Positions 36,533 to 44,342 of a stretch of 64,000 bases of DNA are shown here, piece by piece. Source of the DNA: JBBRCE01 sp038205115 (GTDB lineage Bacteria > Planctomycetota > Planctomycetia > Pirellulales > JBBRCE01); assembly GCA_038205115.1 (NCBI GenBank), contig JBBRCE010000012.1, forward strand, positions 1-64,000, given 5' to 3'. The notes beneath the pieces are model-generated. The model was not told the DNA's origin. It worked only from the letters and a program-made list of their open reading frames with translations, and made no database searches. Both the position numbers and the translations under genes were made by a program. Within the stretch, counting starts at the first letter, position 1. Each line of letters begins with the position of its first letter.

Positions 36533-36606
36533 GCTCCCGTAGCTCAGTAGGATAGAGCAGGGCTTTCCTAAAGCCAAGGTCGCAGGTTCGACTCCTGCCG
36601 GGGGTA
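36533..36606 (+). tRNA. tRNA-Arg (anticodon CCU)
   Basis: A 74-nt cloverleaf. The acceptor arm is GCTCCCG with CGGGGGT, the D-arm region is GCTCAGTAGGATAGAGC, the anticodon arm GGCT/AGCC encloses loop TTCCTAA (anticodon CCT, reading AGG), and the T arm is GCAGG/CCTGC with loop TTCGACT. The discriminator base is A and CCA is not encoded. A minus-strand open frame across it is a classic false gene. Confidence 0.95.
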
Positions 36607-36713
36607 CTTTTTTACGTTCGCCCAACTGAACGCCGTCGACGTTTACTCGGCAAGCCAAACGCCTGGGCAGATGAATTCCTACCCGCCAACTCAGCAATCA
36701 GACGGCATTCAAA

Positions 36714-38094
36714 ATGACAGAAACCCTACGCGTGGCATTGAGCGTTTTACTGGCGACAATCGTACTGGCCCTGCCGGTCGCTGACGCCGCACCGCCCGCC
36801 AAGGAGTTGTTGGCGAAAGCCGAGCAGGGAAACGCGGAGGCCCAACTGGCGCTCGCCTACTGTTACCGTGACGGCAAAGGCGTGAGCAAGGACAACGCGG
36901 AGTCCCTGCGTTGGGCGCATCGCGCGGCCGATCAAGGTCATGCCGCAGCGATGGATTTCGTGGGCTACGCGTTTTTCACCGGTCGAGGCGTGAAGCATTC
37001 TCCCGAACTCGCGTTTGGCTATTTTCAAGCGGCGGCCGAAGAATCGCCAACAGCGGCCTTCAACCTGGGGCAATGTTATTACGGCGCGCAAGGCACCAGG
37101 CAGGATATTCCCAAGGCGCTCGAAATTTGGAATAAGGCAGCCGAACTGGGCAGTGGTCGGGCAGCATCGTCGGCAGCCATGATGTATCTGGCCGGCGATG
37201 GCGTGGCCGCGGACGCCAAGCAAGCACTCCGGCTCGCCACACGCGCGGCCGAACTGAACGATCCGAACGGGCTCGTGGTACTGGGCGAAATTCACTATCA
37301 GGCAGGCGAAATCGAACAGGCCCGCGCGTGTTGGACCAAGGTCTCAAAACTCAAGCGGGTTGGACTCACCGGCCATCCGGAACAGCCGGGCGATCAGGCG
37401 GCAGCACAGCAGGGCGCGGACCTGTTGAAACTGATCGACTACCGTGGCCGCAAGCCCGAACCGAACAAGTTCGCGCTGGTGGCAACACAGCACCTTTACC
37501 AAGGTTGGAACAACTGCGGCGCCACTTCGTGCGCCATGCTGGCGCGGTCGCAAGGCGCCAAGGTCGGCGGCTGGGATTTTAAAAAGTTATGCCCTTCACC
37601 CGTCGGCACCGGCACCGATTGGGGCGACCTGCTGAAAGCTTCGGAGCAGCTCAAGCAGCGATGGAAGTTGGTTAGGAACGACCGAAAAATAACTTCCTCT
37701 GAGTGAGACGCCCGCTGCTCGTGATAGCGCGCGTCGACCCGAACGAAAAACGGAAGTTATTTTTCGGTCGTTCCTTACGTTCACGCCCGACGACGCGGGC
37801 TTCGATCAGGCAACGGCGTTTTTGCGTTCGCAGCTCGATGGCGGTCGGCCCGTGGTCATCGACTTCAAGTTTGTCGGCCCAAGTTACCCTGACGGCGAGG
37901 CTGGGCACACGCTCGGCGTGACGGGCTATATTGCCGCCGAGAATCTCTACATTCTTTGCAATCCTGCCATTGCCACGCCCGGCTTGCAGTTGATCACGCC
38001 GGAACATCTCAAACAATTCTGGCGATCGAATCATTACGGCGAAATGTCGCACAATGTGATGTCGCGTCCGGCATTGGCGATCGACTCGCCCTGA
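36714..38094 (+). pseudogene. Secreted Sel1-repeat/C39-like peptidase gene interrupted by a MITE
   Basis: The first part (36714-37673) has a signal peptide (RVALSVLLATIVLALPVADA), then four or five Sel1 repeats (NAEAQLALAYCYRDGKGV, AFGYFQAAAEESPTAAF and so on), then the start of a papain-like C39 domain with the catalytic Cys in WNNCGATSCAML. At 37675 a 100-bp element intervenes and the frame soon stops at 37706. Removing the element and one 3-bp target copy (103 bp) joins KLV to TFTPDDAGFDQATAFLRSQL in frame. The domain then continues through the catalytic His (GHTLGVTGY) and Asn (CNPA) to 38094. The restored protein would have 425 residues. As it stands, only the Sel1 part would be made. 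Confidence 0.85.
37675..37774. mobile_element. 100-bp MITE with 23-bp perfect terminal inverted repeats
   Basis: The left arm (37675-37697) and right arm (37752-37774) are perfect reverse complements: each end reads GGAACG inward and the arms contain five consecutive A or T bases. TTA is present on both sides (37672-37674 and 37775-37777), consistent with a 3-bp target duplication. The 54-bp centre has no coding capacity. The host reading frame is restored exactly when 103 bp are removed. A transposase acting on it in trans is not encoded in the window except possibly the IS630-like one at the left edge, whose TA target would not predict TTA duplications. Confidence 0.85.
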
Positions 38095-38336
38095 CGCTCT
38101 CGATATTGCCGCGCCGCAACAAGCGATGCGTAATGTGCGTTCTGACGTCCGCGCGCTGCGACGATAGCAACTCGAACTCGGCGGGAGTTCCCTTGTCCTG
38201 CCAGCCACCAGCGTGGGCGCAGCGAATCCAATCGCTCCACGCCTTGCTGCCATGGTTGCGTTGGTCTGATGCGTTGGAACGCGAATTTTTCTGCGAATTC
38301 CGCGGGAATTGCGGGGAATTCCGATTCACTGGGTCG

Positions 38337-38355
38337 TTGGCACATACTGTGCAAT
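38337..38355 (+). promoter_or_regulatory. Sigma-54-type (-24/-12) promoter
   Basis: TTGGCACATACTGTGCAAT has the -24 GG (38339-38340) and -12 GC (38351-38352) separated by exactly 10 bp, with the extended TTGGCAC element perfect. Transcription would start near 38364, giving a leader of about 55 nt to the ATG at 38418. Directly upstream (38290-38325) are tandem GAATT-containing repeats that might bind an activator. Nothing else is recognisable in the rest of the 323-bp intergenic interval. Confidence 0.6.
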
Positions 38356-38417
38356 GTCTGCCATATCGTTGCGTCCAGCGACGCTCTTCTTACAAACAAA
38401 AACTTGGGGACTCGATC

Positions 38418-39566
38418 ATGTTTAAGCCACTAATTTCTCGAGGTGTGTTGTGGATTCGAACGGCAGGCGTAGCTGGCGGATTGGTCTGCCTGCTGGGCAG
38501 CGCTGCGATTGCGGCCGATGCGCCGAAGACAGCCCCTGCACCGCGTGCGCCGGCTCCATCGGCACCTGCACCGACAACTCCAGCACCTTCGACTAACCCA
38601 CCACCGGCGCCACGTGACAACGCCGCCACTCGTGACGCTGTCAAAGACAGTGCCAAGGATACGCGCGACACCGCAAAGGGTGCTGCTAAGGACGCTCGCG
38701 ATAACGCAAAGGACACGGCGCGTGACGCTCGCGATACAGCCAAAGACGCCGCTCGCGACACGCGCGACGCTAAGGACACGCGCGACACTGTCCGCGATAA
38801 CGTCCGCGATACCACACGTGAAGTTCGTGATGGAGTCAAGGATACCGCTCGCGATGTCCGCGAGACCGTGAAGGATGTCCGCGACGCCGCCAAGGATGTT
38901 CGCAACGGCGTACGCGAAGGAGCTCGCGAGGGTCGTCGCTTGTCGGCCGATCAATGGGGTGTTTCGTTCGGCAAAGTCAACGAGCGCGGTCTTCCGGTTA
39001 CTAAGCTCACGACCAGCAGCGTGGCTTATCGCGCCGGCTTGCGTGAGTCGGATGTGATCTTGTCCGTCAACGGCCACGCATTGAAGGCCGGTGATGATTT
39101 CGAACGCTACGTTTATGATGGCGAACGCACAGAACGTGTGAAGATCATCGTCTGGCGTGGCGGTCGCGAAGAGATCGTGTATCTTGAGCCGAGCGTGATC
39201 TACGTTGACGCCGACGCCAATGTCGACAACTACGCCGACGATTACCGCTACTTTGGTGTCGATGTTGACGATCACGTCAACGACCGTATCGTCATTCGCA
39301 AAGTTTATCCCGACTCTCCGGCTTATGCCTCGGGTCTGCGTGACGGTGATGTCATCACCACTTGGCATGGCGAACGCGTCGCGACTCCGCGCGACTTCGG
39401 CCGCATCATTCAACGTGTTGAACCGGGCACACTGAAGTTTGAGTACACTCGCGGTTCGAAGACTCTGCCTGCTGAAGTGAAGTTCAGCACTCGGCCAAGT
39501 CGTGCTGGCGTACGTGAAGAGCGTCGTGAAGAACGCCGGGAAGCCACTCCGATTCGCAATCGCTAA
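38418..39566 (+). CDS. Secreted double-PDZ protein with LEA-like charged repeat region
   Basis: 382 residues from the ATG at 38418; the longer open frame upstream has no homology and would span the promoter. A signal peptide (GVLWIRTAGVAGGLVCLLGS) is followed by a Pro/Ala/Thr linker. About 95 residues of K-D-x-x-R-D-T-A repeats (for example DTRDTAKGAAKDARDNAKD) come next, resembling 11-mer amphipathic helices of LEA proteins and apolipoproteins. Two PDZ domains follow: SVAYRAGLRESDVILSVNGH and SPAYASGLRDGDVITTWHGE. No protease domain is present. Location is periplasmic or outer envelope. A stress or envelope scaffold role is plausible but not demonstrated. Sigma-54 control is suggested by the promoter upstream and a strong terminator follows. 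Confidence 0.8.
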   Translation: MFKPLISRGVLWIRTAGVAGGLVCLLGSAAIAADAPKTAPAPRAPAPSAPAPTTPAPSTNPPPAPRDNAATRDAVKDSAKDTRDTAKGAAKDARDNAKDTARDARDTAKDAARDTRDAKDTRDTVRDNVRDTTREVRDGVKDTARDVRETVKDVRDAAKDVRNGVREGAREGRRLSADQWGVSFGKVNERGLPVTKLTTSSVAYRAGLRESDVILSVNGHALKAGDDFERYVYDGERTERVKIIVWRGGREEIVYLEPSVIYVDADANVDNYADDYRYFGVDVDDHVNDRIVIRKVYPDSPAYASGLRDGDVITTWHGERVATPRDFGRIIQRVEPGTLKFEYTRGSKTLPAEVKFSTRPSRAGVREERREERREATPIRNR

Positions 39567-39596
39567 GCTTGTGAACCACCGTTTGGATTTCATTGG

Positions 39597-39632
39597 GCGG
39601 CGTCCAATCTTCGGATTGGACGCCGCTTTTTT
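39597..39632 (+). terminator. Strong intrinsic terminator
   Basis: A perfect 13-bp stem (39597-39609 with 39614-39626) is closed by a UUCG tetraloop with C-G closing pair and followed by six T. It lies 31 bp after the PDZ gene. Confidence 0.93.
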
Positions 39633-39841
39633 CGTGCGCCGAGCAAGACGCAGTTCTCAACATACAGGCCGGCGCATGAAAATGCCGGCTTGTGTCGCAA
39701 GCGGCCGTGCCCAAACCGGCGGCCGTAAAAACCTGCCGTTGGCGGGGCGAAATCATCGCGCCTGACCCGTTGGCTTCGATTAACTTTTCAAGGCGGCGTC
39801 GAAGTTATCGTCTTGCGCGGTCCGCCGCGCGGCGCAATCGA

Positions 39842-39870
39842 TTGACAGTTTTGCTGCCGGTAGCGACATT
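39842..39870 (+). promoter_or_regulatory. Candidate promoter of the cysteine desulfurase operon
   Basis: A perfect TTGACA (39842-39847) is 17 bp from GACATT (39865-39870), a weak -10. The start codon lies at 39877, so the transcript would be leaderless or nearly so. No ribosome binding site is visible before the ATG, which fits that idea. Confidence 0.4.
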
Positions 39871-39876
39871 GACGGA

Positions 39877-41055
39877 ATGCAGTTTATTGACCTGGATCAC
39901 AATGCCACTACGCCACTTGCGCCCGAAGCCGCTACGGCCATGGCTGAGTGTCGCGGTCTGGGGTTAGCGAATCCGGCCAGCCAACATCAAGCCGGCCGCC
40001 GCGCGCGCCGCCTGCTGGAAGACGCGCGCGAGGCGATTGGCAGCTTGTTGGGCGCGGACTTTTCCGGTGCCAAGCCCGATCGGCTGATCTTCACATCCGG
40101 CGGCACGGAATCGAACAACCTGGCGATCTTCGGGCAGTCGGCGGCGCGGCCGGGTTGCTGGATCAGTTCTGGCATCGAACATCCCAGCGTCGCCGCGCCA
40201 CTGCAGGTGCTGGCGTCGCGAGGTTGGTCGATCGAACGTTTGCCCACCAGTATCGACGGTGTGGTTAACCTTGAGTCGCTGCCTGAACGACTTCGGCGGA
40301 ATTCGTCGTTGCCGCGTTTGGTGACGGTGATGTTGGGCAACAATGAGACGGGCGTGCTGCAGCCGGTGGCCAGCATCGCCAGGCTGGCGCGTGAGGGCGG
40401 GGCCAGCGTGCATACCGACGCGGTGCAAGTGGTGGGCAAGTTGCCGATTGATTTTCGCGCGCTCGGCGTCGATACGTTATCGTTTGCGGCGCACAAATTT
40501 CATGGCCCGCGCGGCATTGGCGGGCTGCTGCTGCGGCACGAGGTTTTGCTGCAACCGCTGATGTTGGGCGGTTTTCAACAGGCGGGGCTGCGCGCGGGCA
40601 CGGAGTCGGTGGAACTTGCGGTGGGACTACGCGCGGCGCTGGAACTTTGGCAGCGCGAGGCCGACCAGCGCCTGCGGCGAATGACCGCCTTACGGCAGCG
40701 ACTCGAAGCGCGACTGAAGTCTGCCTGGCCGAGCGCCGTGGTCCATGGAGAGCCAGCCGACCGACTTCCGCACTGCATTAACATTTCGTTTTGCGGATTG
40801 GATCGCCAGGCGCTGGTGATGGCGATCGATCTGGCGGGCGTGGCGTGCTCCACCGGTTCCGCCTGCGCCAGCGGATCGAGCGAGCCGTCACCGGTGCTGC
40901 TGGCGATGGGTGTTTCGGGCGCGGCCGTGCGCAGTTCGTTACGCTTCAGCTTAGGGGCGACCACCACGGAAGCCGAAATCGACGAAGCGGCCGCACGAAT
41001 CGAGTTTGTGCTACGGCAATCAGCGACAGCAAAATCGGCCGACCGCTCAGTTTGA
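39877..41055 (+). CDS. Cysteine desulfurase (NifS/IscS family)
   Basis: 392 residues. PLP-enzyme features are FTSGGTESNNLAIFG, the GNNETGVLQPV loop, HTDAVQVVGK and the PLP-binding Lys in SFAAHKFHGPRGIGG. The active-site Cys lies in the loop CSTGSACASGSSEPSPVL, as in the IscS/NifS class I type. It releases sulfur from L-cysteine as a persulfide for Fe-S clusters or tRNA thiolation. No iscU or scaffold gene is nearby. Instead it is followed 13 bp later by a HEAT protein and a pseudopilin gene, an unusual partner set, so a general housekeeping role is the safer reading. Confidence 0.93.
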   Translation: MQFIDLDHNATTPLAPEAATAMAECRGLGLANPASQHQAGRRARRLLEDAREAIGSLLGADFSGAKPDRLIFTSGGTESNNLAIFGQSAARPGCWISSGIEHPSVAAPLQVLASRGWSIERLPTSIDGVVNLESLPERLRRNSSLPRLVTVMLGNNETGVLQPVASIARLAREGGASVHTDAVQVVGKLPIDFRALGVDTLSFAAHKFHGPRGIGGLLLRHEVLLQPLMLGGFQQAGLRAGTESVELAVGLRAALELWQREADQRLRRMTALRQRLEARLKSAWPSAVVHGEPADRLPHCINISFCGLDRQALVMAIDLAGVACSTGSACASGSSEPSPVLLAMGVSGAAVRSSLRFSLGATTTEAEIDEAAARIEFVLRQSATAKSADRSV

Positions 41056-41068
41056 CACTGTAACCCCG

Positions 41069-41728
41069 ATGGCAGATACTGATTTGAGCTTCTGGCGGCG
41101 GATTGGCCGCGACGAAAATTTTCACAGACCACGCGGGATCGATCAATGCATTGTCGTCGGTGCTGCCGTTGCGCTGGTGCTGCTGGTTGTGCTGGTGGTC
41201 ATTTATTGGAGCAGCGGTGATCCGCCCGCCAAAAAACCAGCCACATCCGAGCAAGCCGCTCAGTTAGCCAAGCAGGCGGAATCGGACACGGATCCCGCGG
41301 CACGAAAAGCGGCTGCCAATCGGTTGGCAGAATTGGTGCCCCGCCCTCAAGATTCTTCCAGCGGTGGTTCCGCCAACACGGCCGCGAGTTCGCTTGAGCC
41401 GGGCGTGGCGACGGCGAACAAATCGACCGACGTGAGCACGGCGCAACTCCGCCAGTTGGTTAAAGGCGGGGGCGATCCGGAAGTGCGCGCGACCGCCGCG
41501 CAAGGGCTGGGCTGGGCCATGGATTGGGAGAGCGTGCCCGACTTATTGAAAATGTGCGATGATCCGTCGCCGCTGGTCCGAGGTCGGGCCGGCGCGGCGT
41601 TGCAACTGATTTTGGGAGCCGACTATCACTTTCGCGCCAACGACGATTCGCAAACGCGAAAAAAAGCCATTGAAGGCATGAAACAGGTCTATCAGCAAGC
41701 CAAGGGGCCGCCGCGCCGCGCACCATGA
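41069..41728 (+). CDS. Single-pass membrane protein with HEAT-like repeat
   Basis: 219 residues from the ATG at 41069. A cytoplasmic N-terminus (MADTDLSFWRRIGRDENFHR) is followed by one helix at about 27-48 (CIVVGAAVALVLLVVLVVIYW), then a low-complexity Ala/Ser/Pro linker. A C-terminal HEAT-like module follows (QLRQLVKGGGDPEVRATAAQ, then VPDLLKMCDDPSPLVRGRAG). Such repeats usually mediate protein-protein contacts. The gene overlaps the following pseudopilin gene by 4 bp (ATGA), indicating translational coupling and perhaps a joint role at the inner membrane. Family not further recognised. Confidence 0.8.
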   Translation: MADTDLSFWRRIGRDENFHRPRGIDQCIVVGAAVALVLLVVLVVIYWSSGDPPAKKPATSEQAAQLAKQAESDTDPAARKAAANRLAELVPRPQDSSSGGSANTAASSLEPGVATANKSTDVSTAQLRQLVKGGGDPEVRATAAQGLGWAMDWESVPDLLKMCDDPSPLVRGRAGAALQLILGADYHFRANDDSQTRKKAIEGMKQVYQQAKGPPRRAP

Positions 41729-42651
41729 AATCCAATTGCCAACTGTCCGCCCGTTGCCCTCTCGGTCGCGCGGGTTTTACGTTGATCGAGTTGCTGGTGG
41801 TCATCACCATCATTGGCATGCTCGTGGGGCTGTTGATGCCGGCGCTCAACAGTGCGCGCAGTTCGGCGCGTGCCGCCCAATGCGGCAATAACTTGCACAA
41901 CATTGGCGTCGCCTATCGAAATTTTTTAAGCCGCGATGGCGACCGCACGCAATTCAACGCAGCCACCTGGACCGGTGATTTGGCGCCGCATTGCGAAAAC
42001 AGCTTGCAGCTATTCATTTGCCCGGAAGACAGCGCGTTGAGTTCTGGTTTTTCGCCCACCTGCGTGCAAGGCGTGACGCTGCACGTGAATTGGAATCCAG
42101 TCTTCGACATTCCGTTTGTCGAGGGACAGCGCTGCCAATTGAAAAACGTCCAGGCCGACTCGTTCGAACTCTGGTTCGAAGATAACTTTGACTGGGATTA
42201 CAACGATTTGCGAGTCAAAGTCGCCAAAACCGCCGACGGCAAAGCCCACTTGAGTAGCGTCATGAAAAACTCGGGCGCCACGTACGATATCATTGGCTCG
42301 GACGGTAAGGTATTGATGAACGTGACCAACGCCAATCATACGTCGATGTCGCTGGATGTGCCGTACGAGCGACTGAGCTACGGCGTCAATAATCGCGCGG
42401 TGGCGATGGGCAGTGACAGCAACAAGATTTTGGCATTGGACTACCGCAAAAAAATCGCCGATCTGGTCGGCCTCGATGCCAAAGACAAATTCAGCGAACA
42501 AGTGGCGCCTCGCCATCGCCGAAGCGTGAACGTGCTGTTCATGGGCGGCGATGTTGCTCGGCGCATGCCCGACGAAATCGATCCGCAAGCGGACCTTAGC
42601 CTGCACGATACGCTTTGGAAACCGCTGCACGATCCGAAACTTTCGCAGTAG
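41725..42651 (+). CDS. Prepilin-type (pseudopilin) protein
   Basis: 308 residues. The prepilin leader and helix read RAGFTLIELLVVITIIGMLV, with processing expected before Phe and Glu at +5, followed by the helix tail LMPALNSARSSARAAQCGNN typical of planctomycete pseudopilins. The C-terminal part is a globular domain; its end (RRSVNVLFMGGDVARRMPDE) corresponds in position to the HPGGxNxxxxDG motif of DUF1559 proteins but lacks that motif. It should be cleaved by the prepilin peptidase encoded at 14017. Likely surface or type II secretion-like assembly. Translation is coupled to the HEAT protein. Confidence 0.87.
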   Translation: MKSNCQLSARCPLGRAGFTLIELLVVITIIGMLVGLLMPALNSARSSARAAQCGNNLHNIGVAYRNFLSRDGDRTQFNAATWTGDLAPHCENSLQLFICPEDSALSSGFSPTCVQGVTLHVNWNPVFDIPFVEGQRCQLKNVQADSFELWFEDNFDWDYNDLRVKVAKTADGKAHLSSVMKNSGATYDIIGSDGKVLMNVTNANHTSMSLDVPYERLSYGVNNRAVAMGSDSNKILALDYRKKIADLVGLDAKDKFSEQVAPRHRRSVNVLFMGGDVARRMPDEIDPQADLSLHDTLWKPLHDPKLSQ

Positions 42652-42687
42652 TCGCGAGACCGCTTCGAACGCCTTGCACGGATTGCC

Positions 42688-43137
42688 ATGACCGATATAT
42701 CGCACGGCCGACTGCAGGCCATTTGGATCAAACGTGCGCATCGCGGGGTGATGGACGACGTGCAGGCCGCGGAACTGATTGCGAACCAAGGCCTGCTGGG
42801 CAGCGCGGATCGCGGCGGCAAGCGGCAAGTAACACTGCTGGCCAGCGAAGACTGGCAAACGCTGATGACGCAGCATCAGGCGGAGTTGCCAGCGTCCATG
42901 CGCCGCGCCAATTTGTTGCTGCAAGGCGTTGCCCTGGCGCGCACGCGAGGCAAAGTGCTACGGATTGGCACTTGCCGGCTCATCATCAATGGCGAAACGC
43001 GGCCCTGCGAGCGAATGGACGAAGTGCTTCCGGGCTTGCAAGCCACGATGCGCGCTAATTGGTACGGTGGCGCATTCGCGGGAATCCTCGAAGGCGGTTC
43101 GATTCGCGTGGGCGACACGGTTGATTGGGCCGAGTGA
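42688..43137 (+). CDS. MOSC domain protein
   Basis: 149 residues, a stand-alone MOSC domain. Diagnostic parts are GRLQAIWIKRAHRG, the GLLGSADRGGKRQVTLLASE motif, LRIGTCRLIINGETRPCERM (with the conserved Cys) and GGSIRVGDTVDW. MOSC proteins carry or transfer sulfur or the molybdenum cofactor. The co-location with a cysteine desulfurase (three genes upstream, same strand) is suggestive, since desulfurase-derived sulfur is used to sulfurate Mo cofactors in MOCOS-type proteins. It begins 36 bp after the pseudopilin stop. Specific partner unknown. Confidence 0.88.
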   Translation: MTDISHGRLQAIWIKRAHRGVMDDVQAAELIANQGLLGSADRGGKRQVTLLASEDWQTLMTQHQAELPASMRRANLLLQGVALARTRGKVLRIGTCRLIINGETRPCERMDEVLPGLQATMRANWYGGAFAGILEGGSIRVGDTVDWAE

Positions 43138-43205
43138 CGCTGCGGCAAACGTCGGTCGTCGCCTGCGGCCATTAGCAACAGACCGCGGATCGGATCGATG
43201 GCCTG

Positions 43206-43778
43206 TCAACCGGCCGATGGATTTTGCGGCGCGGGCCAACCTGTCAACCGGTAACGCCACTGCACGGTCTGCGGATACCGATCGTTGGCTGGATCGAGCG
43301 CCGGCACAATTTGTAAACCGCGGGCAGAGTGCAACAACTTGCCGCTAACGTGATCGACATTCAGCACGGCCATGGCGGTGTGATCCGGATTTTTGGCCAC
43401 GGCCAATTGCTGCGTCACCGACCAAGCCGCGGACGAAGCGTCGTAACGGCTGCCGAGCGGTCCCGGCGACTGATGCAATCGGCAGGCGACATCCGCGGCG
43501 ATGGTGGCTTGCCGCGGATCGATCTCGAAACTGGCCGACCAGTGCGAGGTGCCGGCCATGCCAACCAACAAAATCACCTGCCGGTCGCCGGGGCGCGACT
43601 CTCGATGCAAATCTCGAAACGCCGGGCTGGCGGGCCAGTCGTCCAGGTCGTTGCCTTCGACCGATTGCATGAAGCAGTCGGCTTGATCGCGAAAACGAAT
43701 GGCATGCGCAATGCGATCGTGCTGGCGCGAGAACGAAATTTCCAGCGGGCCACAAGTCAGCAGCAGCGGCAGCGACAT
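43206..43778 (-). CDS. Hypothetical protein, third gene of a pseudopilin operon
   Basis: 190 residues, soluble, no signal peptide: the start MSLPLLLTCGPLEISFSRQH is only weakly hydrophobic. It has no motif I recognise. The composition is balanced, with plausible alternating beta strands (for example RQVILLVGMAGTSHWSASFE), and the frame is well conserved in codon bias, so it is probably real. It lies 128 bp downstream of another small unknown gene and the GspJ-like gene, all on the minus strand, and is convergent with the MOSC gene. Confidence 0.6.
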   Translation of the reverse strand: MSLPLLLTCGPLEISFSRQHDRIAHAIRFRDQADCFMQSVEGNDLDDWPASPAFRDLHRESRPGDRQVILLVGMAGTSHWSASFEIDPRQATIAADVACRLHQSPGPLGSRYDASSAAWSVTQQLAVAKNPDHTAMAVLNVDHVSGKLLHSARGLQIVPALDPANDRYPQTVQWRYRLTGWPAPQNPSAG

Positions 43779-43906
43779 AACCGTCTCGACGGCAAACGGA
43801 CAATAATTAAAACAACTCTGCCAGCCACGCGGGGCGCGATGCGCGACCGCCCCTCACAAATTGCCCCAACCTCGACACGGGCGCGTTGGATTATACCCTC
43901 AAACCT

Positions 43907-44305
43907 TCAGTCGGTTTCGGCCAGCCGAATTTCCAGCGAGACTTGCTCCAGCCAATGGGCAGGCAGTTCGCGCGGTGTTTGCCTGCGGTCAACCGCGGCG
44001 CCGGATGCCGGATCGCGCGGATCCGATTGAGAAAATTCGAGCCGCAGCAGATTACTGGCGGCGAGTTGCGCGGTGACGTTTGCCTGAAGCGCTGCCGAGT
44101 CGCCAGCCACCAGCGGCAGTGGACGGTCGTTGAGCCAGGCCGTAAACGAAATTTGCGGACCGTGGAAGACCAGCCACACGAATTCGCCGGTAACTAGACC
44201 GCTGGGACGATTGAACCGACGCGAGCAACACACGATGGGCCGCGCGGACGTGGCTGGCGAATCGATGTCCCACGGTTTGCGCAGGCGGATCACGTGAGGA
44301 TACAT
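43907..44305 (-). CDS. Hypothetical small beta-rich protein
   Basis: 132 residues. A pattern of beta strands can be seen (FVWLVFHGPQISFTAWLND, then LEQVSLEIRLAETD at the end) resembling carbohydrate-binding or galactose-binding jelly-roll folds, with the phrase ISFTAWLNDRPLPL like the GLEVYVNGKPL strand of such domains. This is a weak similarity by eye. No signal peptide. It sits 37 bp after the GspJ-like gene on the same strand. Confidence 0.5.
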   Translation of the reverse strand: MYPHVIRLRKPWDIDSPATSARPIVCCSRRFNRPSGLVTGEFVWLVFHGPQISFTAWLNDRPLPLVAGDSAALQANVTAQLAASNLLRLEFSQSDPRDPASGAAVDRRQTPRELPAHWLEQVSLEIRLAETD

Positions 44306-44342
44306 TCAGTCAACCGGGTTCATGCCCGCCACCCACCCGTGG

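Noticed and set aside
36287..36697. Open frame of 136 codons on the minus strand containing PPAGVEPATLALGKPC
   Set aside because: It is antisense to the tRNA-Arg gene; this phrase is a well-known false protein created by tRNA sequence.
38590..38935. Short tandem DNA repeats that could suggest a CRISPR array
   Set aside because: Units are not separated by unique spacers and encode an in-frame charged repeat of a secreted protein.
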